NCBI RefSeq assembly: GCF_000413475.1
Contig: NZ_ATFK01000003.1
Span: forward strand, 1-64,000
DNA: 64,000 nucleotides
Direction of reading: 5' to 3'
Source: Streptococcus intermedius SK54 = ATCC 27335
GTDB lineage: Bacteria; Bacillota; Bacilli; Lactobacillales; Streptococcaceae
In this document: positions 17,700-26,382 of the stretch, one piece after another
How the letters are laid out: the number at the start of each line of letters is the position of its first letter
Numbering within the stretch: the stretch's first letter is position 1
The notes under the pieces: model-generated
The model's database searches: none
What the model was told of the DNA's origin: nothing
The model's input: only the letters and a program-made list of their open reading frames with translations
Made by a program: the position numbers and the translations under genes

Positions 17700-18191
17700 A
17701 TGCTTTATAAAGAAGACAAAGAGTATATGGAGCACGTTGGTCAATTGATTGCTCAACCACGCGTCCAGAAACTAAAAACCATAACACATCATATATATTC
17801 CAATCGTTTGGAACATTCGATTCATGTTAGTTATACGAGTTATAAAATTGCTAAGAAATTAGGTTGGGATGCAAAAAGTACTGCGCGTGGAGGTCTTTTG
17901 CACGATATGTTTTATTATGATTGGCGTGAAACGAAATTCAATAAGAGCCATGCTTGGGTACACCCTCGGTTAGCGGTGAGGAATGCACGGAAAGTAACCA
18001 AATTAAATAAAGTCGAAGAAGATATTATTCTCAAACACATGTGGGGGGCAACAGTAGCGCCACCGCGATATAAAGAAGGCTATATTGTTACCATAGTGGA
18101 TAAATACTGGGCAATTAAAGAAGCGATGGCACCAGTTCGGAAAAGAATTGCTAAAAGAAGACTTTTCCACAGAAAAATGTTAAAATCATAA
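17700..18191 (+). CDS. HD-domain phosphohydrolase-like protein
   Basis: A 163-residue HD-superfamily protein. Metal-binding residues appear as RLEHSIHVSY, the HD pair in GGLLHDMFYYDW, and later WVHPRLA and ILKHMWG, in the order expected for an HD domain. Many such proteins hydrolyse nucleotides, but no substrate can be assigned. The C-terminus is strongly basic (PVRKRIAKRRLFHRKMLKS). GGAGGTGG precedes the ATG. It lies between trmH and the BI-1 gene with short gaps and is probably co-transcribed with them. Confidence 0.88.
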   Translation: MLYKEDKEYMEHVGQLIAQPRVQKLKTITHHIYSNRLEHSIHVSYTSYKIAKKLGWDAKSTARGGLLHDMFYYDWRETKFNKSHAWVHPRLAVRNARKVTKLNKVEEDIILKHMWGATVAPPRYKEGYIVTIVDKYWAIKEAMAPVRKRIAKRRLFHRKMLKS

Positions 18192-18216
18192 CTATAACAA
18201 TAAAAGGAGAGAGTTT

Positions 18217-18900
18217 ATGAACAATACAATTATTCAAGAAAATAGCGGCATCAATAGTTTTTATGCAAAAGTATACTCTTTAGTTGGAATGGGGATTGGT
18301 ATTTCTGCTCTTGTATCAGCACTAATGCTGACCATCTTTCAAGATGTGATTTTGTCTGTCATGACAGGAAATACTTGGATTTTTTACTTAGCAATTTTTG
18401 CTGAGCTGATCCTTGTCTGGGTGGCTTCGGGCATGTCTGTCAAAAACAATCCAGCTGCATTGCCAACTTTTCTAATTTATTCAGCTTTAAATGGTTTTAC
18501 GATTAGTTTAGTGTTGGCTCTTTACACACAAGCAACAGTTTTAGCAGCCTTTGTTACTTCTTCTGCAATGTTTTTTGCTATGGCATTGATTGGGAGATTT
18601 ACCAAAAAAGATCTTTCTAGCCTAGGCAGAGCTTTTATTGCAGGGTTAATTGGAGTTATCATCGCTAGTTTGGTGAATATTTTCCTTAAAAATTCTGGAT
18701 TAGATTTTATTATTAGTATTATTAGTGTGATTATCTTCTCTGGCTTGATTGCTTGGGATAATCAACGAATCCGTTATGTCTATGAGCAATCAGGGGGAAA
18801 TGTGGCAGCTGGTTGGGCAGTTTCACTCGCCTTAAATATTTACCTTGACTTTATCAATCTGTTTCTCAGTATTCTTCGTATTTTTGGAAGAGACAATTAA
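18217..18900 (+). CDS. Bax inhibitor-1 (BI-1)/YccA family membrane protein
   Basis: A 227-residue integral membrane protein with about seven hydrophobic helices. The BI-1 family is known for pH-sensitive calcium leak (the Bacillus member YetJ); the streptococcal role is not defined. Sequence features: N-terminal INSFYAKVYSLVGMGIGISALVSA, the central ALNGFTISLVLALY, and the C-terminal LNIYLDFINLFLSILRIFG, where the Asp of YLDFINLF corresponds to the family's pore di-aspartyl region. AAAGGAGAG precedes the ATG and a terminator follows. Confidence 0.93.
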   Translation: MNNTIIQENSGINSFYAKVYSLVGMGIGISALVSALMLTIFQDVILSVMTGNTWIFYLAIFAELILVWVASGMSVKNNPAALPTFLIYSALNGFTISLVLALYTQATVLAAFVTSSAMFFAMALIGRFTKKDLSSLGRAFIAGLIGVIIASLVNIFLKNSGLDFIISIISVIIFSGLIAWDNQRIRYVYEQSGGNVAAGWAVSLALNIYLDFINLFLSILRIFGRDN

Positions 18901-18914
18901 AAGTAAGAATAATG

Positions 18915-18944
18915 GAAGTTGGATTTTTTCTAGCTTCTTTTTTT
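18915..18944 (+). terminator. Intrinsic terminator after the BI-1 gene
   Basis: GAAGTTGG (18915-18922) pairs with CTAGCTTC (18930-18937), eight pairs including two G-U, followed by seven T. Confidence 0.8.
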
Positions 18945-18967
18945 ATTGGCAGATGATTCTTCTTTTA

Positions 18968-18976
18968 TGATATAAT
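18968..18976 (+). promoter_or_regulatory. Extended -10 promoter of lysA
   Basis: TGATATAAT (TATAAT 18971-18976). TTGGCA at 18946-18951 could be the -35 with a long 19-bp spacer. Confidence 0.6.
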
Positions 18977-19008
18977 AAAACGCATCAAGAGAAAGCATGA
19001 GACTAACT

Positions 19009-20259
19009 ATGAAAGAACCTTATATCAGTCGTGAAAAGTTAGCTGAAATCACAGCACAATTTCCAACACCATTTCATTTATATGACGAGAAAGGAATTCG
19101 TGAAACAGCGCGTGCGCTTCATGAAGCCTTTTCATGGAATCAGAGTTTTAAAGAATATTTTGCGGTGAAGGCAACTCCAAATCCGACTATTTTGAAAATT
19201 TTGAAAGAAGAAGGATGCGGGGTAGACTGTGCCAGCTATGTAGAACTCTTGATGAGTCAGAAAGTAGGTTTTTCGGACAGTGACATAATGTTTTCGTCCA
19301 ATAATACACCTGCAAAAGAAATGCAGCTTGCGCGTGAATTGGGAGCTACTATCAATCTTGATGCTTATGAAGATATTGCATTTTTACAGGAGGTAGCAGG
19401 TATTCCGGAAGTTATTTCCTGTCGTTATAATCCCGGCGGTGTATTTGAGTTAGGAACGGACATTATGAATTCTCCAGAAGAAGCCAAATTCGGAATGACA
19501 AAAGCACAGCTTATTCAAGCATTTAAAGATTTAAAAAAATTAGGAGTCAAAAAATTTGGTATTCATGCTTTGCTGGCTTCTAACACCATTACGAATTGTT
19601 ATTATCCCGAATTAGCTCGTCAGCTCTTTGAATTAGCTGTTGAGGTTGTGGCTGAAACTGATGTGGATCTGGATTTTATCAATCTTTCGGGTGGAGTAGG
19701 TGTTCCTTATCACCCTGAAGAAAAGGCAAATGATATTTTAGCAATCGGACAAGGAGTCCGGCAGGCTTATGAGGAAATTTTAGAACCTGTAGGCTTAGGA
19801 AAGGTAAAAATTTTTACGGAATTGGGACGCTTTATGCTGGCCCCTCACGGATTATTGGTGACGAAAGTATTGCATAAAAAACAAACTTATCGCACTTACA
19901 TTGGTCTGGATGCTTCGGCAGTAAACCTTCTTCGTCCTGCCATGTATGGTGCTTATCATCATATTACAAATATGGATCATCCAGATGGTCAAACAGAAAT
20001 AGTGGATGTAGTAGGTGGCCTTTGTGAAAACAATGATAAATTTGCTATTCAGCGTGAACTACCAATTACTAATATTGGAGATACCTTAGTGATTCACGAT
20101 ACAGGAGCACATGGTTTTTCAATGGGCTATCAATATAATGGCAAACTTCGTTCGGCTGAACTTTTATTGGGAGAAGATGGTGGTGTACGATTGATTCGGC
20201 GTGCCGAAATACCTGAGGATTACTTTGCAACTTTGTATGGCTTTGATTTTGAAAAATAG
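19009..20259 (+). CDS. lysA: Diaminopimelate decarboxylase
   Basis: LysA (416 residues) decarboxylates meso-diaminopimelate to L-lysine, the last step of lysine synthesis, with pyridoxal phosphate. The PLP lysine is K54 in EYFAVKATPNP. Other fold type III features are the glycine-rich LSGGVG, the FTELGRFM motif, GLCENNDKF with the second active-site Cys, and DTGAHGFSMGYQYNG. I chose the ATG at 19009 (MKEPYISRE), which fits the conserved N-terminus; an ATG at 18997 adds four residues (MRLT) and cannot be excluded, since neither has a strong Shine-Dalgarno. Lysine is also the third residue of the streptococcal stem peptide, so the product feeds cell-wall synthesis. Confidence 0.95.
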   Translation: MKEPYISREKLAEITAQFPTPFHLYDEKGIRETARALHEAFSWNQSFKEYFAVKATPNPTILKILKEEGCGVDCASYVELLMSQKVGFSDSDIMFSSNNTPAKEMQLARELGATINLDAYEDIAFLQEVAGIPEVISCRYNPGGVFELGTDIMNSPEEAKFGMTKAQLIQAFKDLKKLGVKKFGIHALLASNTITNCYYPELARQLFELAVEVVAETDVDLDFINLSGGVGVPYHPEEKANDILAIGQGVRQAYEEILEPVGLGKVKIFTELGRFMLAPHGLLVTKVLHKKQTYRTYIGLDASAVNLLRPAMYGAYHHITNMDHPDGQTEIVDVVGGLCENNDKFAIQRELPITNIGDTLVIHDTGAHGFSMGYQYNGKLRSAELLLGEDGGVRLIRRAEIPEDYFATLYGFDFEK

Positions 20260-20313
20260 ACAATTTTTGATATAATAAGAAGATGTAAAAAGGGAAAAGA
20301 GGATTACATATTT

Positions 20314-20562
20314 ATGGATTTATTATTAGCTATTTTGTTGATTATTCTTGCTTTTTTTGGTGGTATGTTTGCTGGAATGTATCTTGTTCGCAAACAAATT
20401 GAAAAAGAATTTGCTGACAATCCACGTTTGAATATCGATGCAGTTCGTACGATGTTATCCGCAAACGGACAAAAGCCAAATGAAGCAAAGGTACAACAAG
20501 TGTATCGTCAAATTAAAAATCAACAAAAAGCAGCACTTGAAAATGCTAAAAAGAAAAAATAA
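20314..20562 (+). CDS. yneF: YneF/UPF0154 family small membrane protein
   Basis: An 82-residue protein with one N-terminal membrane helix ([22 protein letters not shown], about residues 3-24) and a cytoplasmic helical part containing [27 protein letters not shown], the UPF0154 signature, and ending in poly-Lys. Function unknown. A TATAAT sits about 35-40 bases upstream after lysA. GAGG lies 12 bases before the ATG, slightly far. Confidence 0.9.
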   Translation: MDLLLAILLIILAFFGGMFAGMYLVRKQIEKEFADNPRLNIDAVRTMLSANGQKPNEAKVQQVYRQIKNQQKAALENAKKKK

Positions 20563-20615
20563 TCTTTGTTTTATATGATAAATTGATTTTTAAATAGATA
20601 AATGAATGGGGATTT

Positions 20616-20641
20616 GGGACTTGCACCCAGTCCCTTCTTTA
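20616..20641 (+). terminator. Hairpin/terminator upstream of murI
   Basis: GGGACT (20616-20621) pairs with AGTCCC (20629-20634), followed by TTCTTT. It stands about 15 bases before the murI ATG, a placement very like the GGGAC/GTCCC hairpin before greA. Confidence 0.6.
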
Positions 20642-20654
20642 GAAAGAAGAACTT

Positions 20655-21449
20655 ATGGATAATCGACCAATTGGTTTTTTAGACTCAGGCGTGGGCGGTT
20701 TGACAGTTGTTCGTGAGCTGATGCGGCAACTTCCACATGAGGAAGTAATTTATATTGGCGATTCTGCACGTGCTCCTTATGGTCCCCGACCTGCAGAGCA
20801 AATTCGGGAATACACATGGCAATTGGTACAATTCCTTTTAACCAAAAATGTCAAAATGATTGTTCTCGCCTGCAATACAGCTACTGCTGTGGTTTGGGAA
20901 GACATCAAAGAAAAGTTAGATATCCCGATTTTAGGAGTCATCTTACCAGGAGCTAGTGCAGCAATTAAAGCATCTCAACATGGAACGATTGGCATTATAG
21001 GAACGCCAATGACGATTCAATCAGATATTTATCGTCAAAAAATCGAACGTCTCTTACCGGAAGTGGAAGTGACAAGTCTTTCTTGTCCCAAATTTGTACC
21101 GCTAGTAGAATCTAATGAACTGTCGTCTAGTATTACGAAAAAAGTGGTGTATGAAAGCTTAATGCCTTTAAAAGGCAAGGTGGACACTTTAGTACTAGGT
21201 TGTACTCATTATCCTTTACTAAAACCAATCATTCAAAATGTGATGGGACCAACTGTGAAATTGATTGACAGCGGAGCAGAATGTGTACGGGATATTTCTG
21301 TCTTGCTAAACTACTTTGAAATCAATCATAGCAGAGAAGGAAAACTCCTGCAACACCACTTTTTTACAACAGCAAATGCGAAAAGGTTTGCTGAAATTGC
21401 AGAAACGTGGTTAAACAAAAAAATAAATGTGGAGCATGTAACATTATGA
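20655..21449 (+). CDS. murI: Glutamate racemase
   Basis: MurI/RacE (264 residues) converts L- to D-glutamate for the peptidoglycan stem peptide. The two catalytic cysteines are seen in LACNTAT (C73) and LGCTHYPLL (C183), with the N-terminal [15 protein letters not shown] and GDSARAPYG motifs. A Shine-Dalgarno (GAAAGAAG) precedes the ATG. It opens a compact operon in which nearly every gene overlaps the next; its stop overlaps the rdgB start (ATGA). Confidence 0.97.
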   Translation: MDNRPIGFLDSGVGGLTVVRELMRQLPHEEVIYIGDSARAPYGPRPAEQIREYTWQLVQFLLTKNVKMIVLACNTATAVVWEDIKEKLDIPILGVILPGASAAIKASQHGTIGIIGTPMTIQSDIYRQKIERLLPEVEVTSLSCPKFVPLVESNELSSSITKKVVYESLMPLKGKVDTLVLGCTHYPLLKPIIQNVMGPTVKLIDSGAECVRDISVLLNYFEINHSREGKLLQHHFFTTANAKRFAEIAETWLNKKINVEHVTL

Positions 21450-22432
21450 GTAATAACGTTTATGAGTATAAAGATGCTCAAGATTGGTATGTTGGAGAAT
21501 GGTCTTCCTATGGCAGGGGATTCTATTTTAAAGATGTTATTTCAGAAGAACTTAGTCGAATGGAGGAAGAGCTCCGTCAATTAGTAGTGGAGGGACAATC
21601 TTTTTCAGTTACTGTCATTCAATATAGTTCAATTATGTCTTTTGTTCAATTCGTCTTGCAACTAATCAATGAAAATCAAGGATCACAGTTTCAGGCACAA
21701 TTTCATAAGGGTGCTATTTTAATCACGGAAAAGGAACAATTAGTTTTAGTGCACTTGCCTGAAAAAGGTGTCAAATTAAATATTTTCTTTTCTCAACAAG
21801 AATTGTCAGGTTTGACAGTAGGAGATACGATTTTAATTGCTACTCGTAATGAGGGAAAGACCGCTGAATTCCGCAGAATCTTTGAAAAATTGGGCTATCA
21901 GATTGAAAATTTGAATGACTATCCTGATTTACCAGAGGTTGCAGAAACTGGGATGACTTTTGAAGAAAATGCTCGTTTAAAAGCAGAGACTATCTCTAAG
22001 CTAACTGGCAAAATGGTATTGGCAGATGATTCAGGTTTAAAAGTAGATGCGCTAGGTGGTCTACCTGGAGTTTGGTCTGCTCGCTTTGCTGGAAATGATG
22101 CAACGGACTTAGAAAATAATGCAAAACTACTACATGAATTGGCAATGGTTTTCGAGTTGAAAGATCGCTCAGCGCAGTTTCATACAACTCTTGTGGTAGC
22201 AAGTCCTGCTAAAGAAAGTCTAGTCGTGGAGGCTGACTGGCCAGGATATATTAATTTTGAGCCAAAAGGTGAGAATGGATTTGGCTATGATCCGTTATTT
22301 TTAGTAGGTGAAACAGGCAAAACATCTGCAGAATTAACAATGGAAGAAAAGAATGCTCAATCACATCGAGCTCAAGCAGTTCAAAAATTAGTGGAGGTAT
22401 TTCCAACATGGCAAAACAAACCATCATCGTAA
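21446..22432 (+). CDS. rdgB: Non-canonical purine NTP pyrophosphatase RdgB/HAM1 with N-terminal extension
   Basis: A 328-residue protein whose C-terminal ~200 residues are RdgB, which hydrolyses ITP, dITP and XTP to keep damaged purines out of DNA. The catalytic domain begins at [12 protein letters not shown] (about 132) and includes [24 protein letters not shown] and [10 protein letters not shown]. The first ~128 residues form an extra domain ([23 protein letters not shown]...) seen in streptococcal RdgB but absent from the ~200-residue enzyme of most bacteria; its function is unknown. The start is the ATG overlapping the murI stop. Its end overlaps the next gene by 25 bases. Confidence 0.94.
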   Translation: MSNNVYEYKDAQDWYVGEWSSYGRGFYFKDVISEELSRMEEELRQLVVEGQSFSVTVIQYSSIMSFVQFVLQLINENQGSQFQAQFHKGAILITEKEQLVLVHLPEKGVKLNIFFSQQELSGLTVGDTILIATRNEGKTAEFRRIFEKLGYQIENLNDYPDLPEVAETGMTFEENARLKAETISKLTGKMVLADDSGLKVDALGGLPGVWSARFAGNDATDLENNAKLLHELAMVFELKDRSAQFHTTLVVASPAKESLVVEADWPGYINFEPKGENGFGYDPLFLVGETGKTSAELTMEEKNAQSHRAQAVQKLVEVFPTWQNKPSS

Positions 22433-22929
22433 TGAGTGATTCTCATGGAGATCGTGCTATTGTAGAAGAGATAAAGACCTATTATCTCGGAAAAGTAGAT
22501 GCTATTTTTCATAATGGTGATTCTGAGTTGCCAAGTGATGACGAAGTGTGGCAAGGAATTTATGTTGTAGCAGGGAACATGGATTTCTATGGTGGCTATC
22601 CAGATCGTTTGGTGACAGATTTAAATGGTACCGTTATTGCACAAACTCATGGTCACCTTCAGCATATCAATTTTGGTTTTCAAAAATTGGATTTGTGGGC
22701 ACAAGAGGTAGATGCAGATATTTGTTTATATGGGCATTTGCATATTCCAGATGCGTGGATGGAAGGAAAAACGCTCTTTTTAAATCCGGGGTCGATCAGT
22801 CAACCACGAGGTGTTATTAATGAGCGACTTTATGCCAAGGTAGAGATTACTGATGATGCATTCCATGTAGATTACTATACACGTCAGCACGACCTATACT
22901 CTCGCCTCTCAAAGGAGTTTTCTCGATGA
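22408..22929 (+). CDS. YfcE/MJ0936-type metallophosphoesterase
   Basis: A 173-residue calcineurin-like phosphodiesterase. The five metal-binding motifs are present in order: SDSHGD (about 10-15), HNGDSE, VAGNMD, THGH and YGHLH, followed by NPGSIS. Family members hydrolyse small phosphodiesters in vitro; the in vivo substrate is unknown. It overlaps rdgB (25 bases) and cbpB (ATGA), so expression is coupled within the operon. Confidence 0.93.
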   Translation: MAKQTIIVMSDSHGDRAIVEEIKTYYLGKVDAIFHNGDSELPSDDEVWQGIYVVAGNMDFYGGYPDRLVTDLNGTVIAQTHGHLQHINFGFQKLDLWAQEVDADICLYGHLHIPDAWMEGKTLFLNPGSISQPRGVINERLYAKVEITDDAFHVDYYTRQHDLYSRLSKEFSR

Positions 22930-23387
22930 TTGCCAAAGAATTTGAAAATTTTCTCTTACAGCAAGAAGACACTTTTTTAACACCGGCAGAAAACTTGGCT
23001 GTCTTGATTGACACCCATAATGCAGACCATGCTATTTTATTACTGAGTCAAATGACATACTCACGAGTACCGGTAGTAACAGATCAGAAAAAGTTTGTGG
23101 GTACGATTTCGCTAACAGATATCTTATCTTATCAAATGCAGCACGAAATCCCTGATGAAGAGTTTATGACAACTGATATTGTGCATATGGCAAAAAAAGA
23201 TGACCTAACTGTCGGCCCAGATTTTACATTGACAGAAGTACTACATAAATTAGTAGATGAGTCCTTCTTGCCAGTTGTTGATCAGGAAAATACGTTTCAA
23301 GGAATTATTACGCGCAAATCTATCTTAAAAGCAGTCAATGCTCTTTTACACAGCTTTGCGAATGAATACGAGATCCATCCAAAATGA
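22926..23387 (+). CDS. cbpB: CBS-pair protein, CbpB family (c-di-AMP-binding type)
   Basis: A 153-residue protein made almost wholly of two CBS domains (about 17-75 and 87-145; motifs YSRVPVVTDQKKFVGTISLTDIL and FLPVVDQENTFQGIITRKSILK). The Bacillus homologue DarB/CbpB (YkuL) binds cyclic di-AMP and controls Rel and pyruvate carboxylase; the same role here is inference from family membership. It overlaps both neighbours by ATGA junctions. Confidence 0.88.
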   Translation: MIAKEFENFLLQQEDTFLTPAENLAVLIDTHNADHAILLLSQMTYSRVPVVTDQKKFVGTISLTDILSYQMQHEIPDEEFMTTDIVHMAKKDDLTVGPDFTLTEVLHKLVDESFLPVVDQENTFQGIITRKSILKAVNALLHSFANEYEIHPK

Positions 23388-24115
23388 AAGAAGAAATAAT
23401 CACCTTTTTAGAAGGAAAAAATTTATCTGACAATTCAAAAACAGCTTATTTTTATGATTTGGAGCAGTTTGTAGATGTGATTCATGCAAAAATTACAGAT
23501 ACTAATCTTCGAATTTATCGGGCTTCTATTGCTGACTTCAAACCTTCTGTTCAAAAGCGAAAGCTATCTGCTGTCAATCAATTTTTGTATTATTTATACA
23601 ACAAACGCTTCATTTCAAATTTTTATCGCCTAGAGTTGCCAAAAGTTGGAATTCCGAAAGAGCACGATGCGGAGATTTTGGACTTATCTAATTTTTATGC
23701 TGATACAAATCAATACAACGGTCGTTTGATTGCACTTCTCATTTTGGAAATGGGGCTGTTGCCAAGTGAAATTTTGCAGTTAAAAGTAGCAGATGTAAAT
23801 CTAGATTTTCAGATTATTCGCATTGAGAAAGCAGGTCAAAAGCGTATTGTTCCTATTCCAGATCAATTGATTGGAGAACTGGGAACAACTCTGGAAGGGA
23901 CTTATTTGTTAGAAAAAAATGGGAAAACCTATTCACGGCAATGGGGCTTTCGTCAATTAGAGGCTTTTTTGATTGAAAAAAATCAAGCTACCTTATCTGC
24001 TCAGAGTTTGCGAGAGCAATATATTTTACGTCAGCGAGAGAAAGGCGTAGAAATATATGAAATTGCGCGCAATTTAGGTTTGAAAACAATGATGACGTTG
24101 GAAAAATATAGATAA
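23384..24115 (+). CDS. xerD: XerD-like tyrosine recombinase homologue, catalytic site degenerate
   Basis: A 243-residue protein with the two-domain layout of tyrosine recombinases: an N-terminal SAM-like core-binding domain ([23 protein letters not shown]) and a C-terminal catalytic-type domain. Key residues are changed: the box I Arg is missing in [13 protein letters not shown], the H of HxxR is Ala in AQSLREQY, and the late His is Lys in [13 protein letters not shown]. The nucleophile-position Tyr is kept near the C-terminus. It is therefore probably not an active recombinase; streptococci resolve dimers with XerS. Its conserved place before scpA/scpB suggests a structural chromosome role, which is inference. 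Confidence 0.85.
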   Translation: MKEEIITFLEGKNLSDNSKTAYFYDLEQFVDVIHAKITDTNLRIYRASIADFKPSVQKRKLSAVNQFLYYLYNKRFISNFYRLELPKVGIPKEHDAEILDLSNFYADTNQYNGRLIALLILEMGLLPSEILQLKVADVNLDFQIIRIEKAGQKRIVPIPDQLIGELGTTLEGTYLLEKNGKTYSRQWGFRQLEAFLIEKNQATLSAQSLREQYILRQREKGVEIYEIARNLGLKTMMTLEKYR

Positions 24116-24825
24116 TGGACATAAAAATTAAAGATTTTGAAGGCCCATTGGATTTATTACTTCATTTGGTGTCAAGATACCAAATGGATATCTATGATGT
24201 GCCGATTACAGAGGTTATTGAGCAGTACTTAGCTTATGTAGCGACCCTTCAAGCTATGAAGTTAGAAGTGACGGGTGAATATATGGTCATGGCGAGTCAG
24301 CTCATGTTGATTAAAAGTCGGAAGCTCTTGCCAAAAGTGGCGGATACCGTAGAAACTGAAGAGAATCTGGAGCAAGATTTACTTGCTCAAATCGAAGAAT
24401 ATCGGAAATTTAAATTGTTAGGTGAGAAAATGGCAGAGCAGCATGAAGAACGGGCTCTTTATTATTCCAAACCTAAAATCGAATTGGTATATGAAAATGC
24501 TGAGTTACGTCATGACAAAACAACGATTGATTTGTTTCTGGCTTTTTCAAAGTTGATGACACAAAAAAGAGAAGAATTTGCTCAAAACCACACAACCATT
24601 GTCAAAGACGAATATAAAATTGAAGACATGATGAATGTAATACGCAATCGCTGCTATTTACAAGAAAAAATTGCTCTTCAAGCAATCTTCTCAGAAACAA
24701 AAGATATAAATGAAGTCATTACTCTATTTTTAGCAACATTGGAATTGGTAAAAGTACAAGAAATTCAAGTGGTGCAGGAAGAAAATTTTGGGAATATTTA
24801 TCTAATGGGAAAAAGAAATGAGTAA
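24115..24825 (+). CDS. scpA: Segregation and condensation protein ScpA
   Basis: ScpA (236 residues) is the kleisin that bridges Smc dimers and recruits ScpB in the condensin that organises and segregates the chromosome. N-terminal [24 protein letters not shown] is the Smc-neck-binding region; the C-terminal winged helix contains [30 protein letters not shown]. Normal length. It overlaps the xerD-like gene by one base and scpB by eight. Confidence 0.97.
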   Translation: MDIKIKDFEGPLDLLLHLVSRYQMDIYDVPITEVIEQYLAYVATLQAMKLEVTGEYMVMASQLMLIKSRKLLPKVADTVETEENLEQDLLAQIEEYRKFKLLGEKMAEQHEERALYYSKPKIELVYENAELRHDKTTIDLFLAFSKLMTQKREEFAQNHTTIVKDEYKIEDMMNVIRNRCYLQEKIALQAIFSETKDINEVITLFLATLELVKVQEIQVVQEENFGNIYLMGKRNE

Positions 24826-25384
24826 ATTAGCAGAGATTGAAGCCTTGCTCTTTGTAGCAGGTGAGGACGGCTTGCGTGTCCGTCAACTAGCAGATCTCCT
24901 CTCTATACCGCCTACGGGTGTGATACAGAGTTTGGAGAAATTAGCAGAAAAATATCGAAAAGACGAAGATTCAAGTCTTGCTCTATTAGAGACATCGAAT
25001 GCTTATAAAATTGTTACCAAACAAGATTTCGCTGACCTTTTGCGGGAATATTCAAAGGCTCCGATCAATCAAAGTTTATCAAGAGCTGCCTTGGAGACTC
25101 TATCTATTATTGCTTATAAGCAACCTATTACAAGAATTGAAGTAGATGAGATTCGCGGTGTCAATTCTAGTGGTGCAATCTCTAAGTTACAGATTTTTGA
25201 TTTGATTCGCGAAAATGGGAAAAAAGAAGTGCTTGGTCGCCCAAATCTTTATGTGACGACTGATTATTTTTTGGATTATATGGGCATCAATAGTCTAGAA
25301 GAATTGCCAGTAGTGGAAGAAACAGAGCTAATAACAGAGGAAAGTCAACTATTTGCTGAAAGGATAGAGGATGAGAATCAATAA
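24818..25384 (+). CDS. scpB: Segregation and condensation protein ScpB
   Basis: ScpB (188 residues) dimerises and binds ScpA in the Smc complex. It has two winged-helix domains: [25 protein letters not shown] at the N-terminus, and the highly conserved [25 protein letters not shown] in the centre, followed by [19 protein letters not shown]. The acidic tail is typical. Overlaps scpA and rluB. Confidence 0.97.
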   Translation: MSKLAEIEALLFVAGEDGLRVRQLADLLSIPPTGVIQSLEKLAEKYRKDEDSSLALLETSNAYKIVTKQDFADLLREYSKAPINQSLSRAALETLSIIAYKQPITRIEVDEIRGVNSSGAISKLQIFDLIRENGKKEVLGRPNLYVTTDYFLDYMGINSLEELPVVEETELITEESQLFAERIEDENQ

Positions 25385-26096
25385 ATATATTGCCCATGCT
25401 GGGATTGCTAGTCGTAGAAAAGCAGAAGAATTGATAAAGCAAGGGCTGGTCACTGTAAACGGACAAGTTATTCGTGAATTGGCAACGACGATCAAATCTG
25501 GAGATCGCGTGGAGGTAAATGGTCAGCCAATTTACAATGAAGAAAAAGTGTACTACCTCTTAAATAAGCCACGGGGTGTTATTTCAAGCGTGACAGATGA
25601 CAAAGGTCGTCAAACAGTAGTTGATTTGTTACCAAATGTCACAGAACGGATTTATCCAGTAGGGAGGCTTGATTGGGATACGTCAGGTGCCTTAATTTTG
25701 ACAAATGATGGAGATTTTACAGATGAAATGATTCATCCTCGAAATGAGATTGATAAGGTCTATGTCGCTCGTGTCAAGGGGGTAGCTGATAAAGAGGTCC
25801 TTCGACCGTTGACAAAAGGTGTAAAAATTGATGGTAAGAAAACCAAACCAGCTGTTTATGAAATTCTGAAAGTAGACCCTGTTAAAAATCGTTCGATTAT
25901 CCAGTTGACGATTCATGAAGGGCGAAATCATCAAGTAAAAAAGATGTTTGAGGCTGTTGGTTTGCAAGTAGATAAACTTTCCCGCACGCAATTTGGCCAT
26001 CTAAATTTAACTGGCCTTCGTCCGGGTGAAGCTCGCCGTCTCAATAAAAAAGAGGTCAGTCAGTTACATAATCTAGCTGTTACAAAGAAAAAATAA
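25371..26096 (+). CDS. rluB: Ribosomal large subunit pseudouridine synthase B
   Basis: RluB (241 residues) isomerises a uridine in helix 89 of 23S rRNA to pseudouridine. The S4 RNA-binding domain is at the N-terminus ([22 protein letters not shown]). The catalytic motif [13 protein letters not shown] contains the nucleophile Asp (D101), and [15 protein letters not shown] is the second signature. Its overlap with scpB is a conserved Firmicutes arrangement. Confidence 0.96.
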   Translation: MRINKYIAHAGIASRRKAEELIKQGLVTVNGQVIRELATTIKSGDRVEVNGQPIYNEEKVYYLLNKPRGVISSVTDDKGRQTVVDLLPNVTERIYPVGRLDWDTSGALILTNDGDFTDEMIHPRNEIDKVYVARVKGVADKEVLRPLTKGVKIDGKKTKPAVYEILKVDPVKNRSIIQLTIHEGRNHQVKKMFEAVGLQVDKLSRTQFGHLNLTGLRPGEARRLNKKEVSQLHNLAVTKKK

Positions 26097-26350
26097 TGAA
26101 AAAAGTCCTTATCGCGCTAATCCGTTTTTATCAAAAATTTATCTCACCAGCTTTTCCACCTTCCTGTCGTTATCAGCCGACTTGCTCAAACTACATGATT
26201 CAAGCGATAGAAAAACATGGCATTAAGGGGTTGTTGATGGGGATTGCACGTATTTTGCGTTGCCATCCATGGGCGAACGGAGGAGATGATCCTGTACCGG
26301 ATGATTTTAGTTTGAGACGCAATCACTCAGAAAATAAAGAAACTCACTAG
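26096..26350 (+). CDS. yidD: Membrane protein insertion efficiency factor YidD
   Basis: YidD (84 residues) is a small membrane-associated protein that helps the YidC/Sec insertion pathway. The family block is complete: [26 protein letters not shown] followed by [27 protein letters not shown], with three conserved Cys. It overlaps rluB by one base. The stop codon lies inside the terminator stem that closes the murI-yidD operon. Confidence 0.96.
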   Translation: MKKVLIALIRFYQKFISPAFPPSCRYQPTCSNYMIQAIEKHGIKGLLMGIARILRCHPWANGGDDPVPDDFSLRRNHSENKETH

Positions 26351-26369
26351 TCTATTGACTGGCGAGTTT
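26340..26369. terminator. Terminator of the murI-yidD operon, shared with trkH
   Basis: AAACTCACTAGTC (26340-26352) pairs with GACTGGCGAGTTT (26357-26369), 13 positions with one mismatch and one G-U, around TATT. T follows on the plus strand and A precedes, so it can serve the convergent trkH as well. Confidence 0.85.
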
Positions 26370-26382
26370 TTATTTAATCTAG

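Noticed and set aside
23384..24115. An active XerD/phage integrase marking an integrated element
   Set aside because: Catalytic residues are missing, there are no flanking attachment repeats and the gene sits in a conserved core operon.
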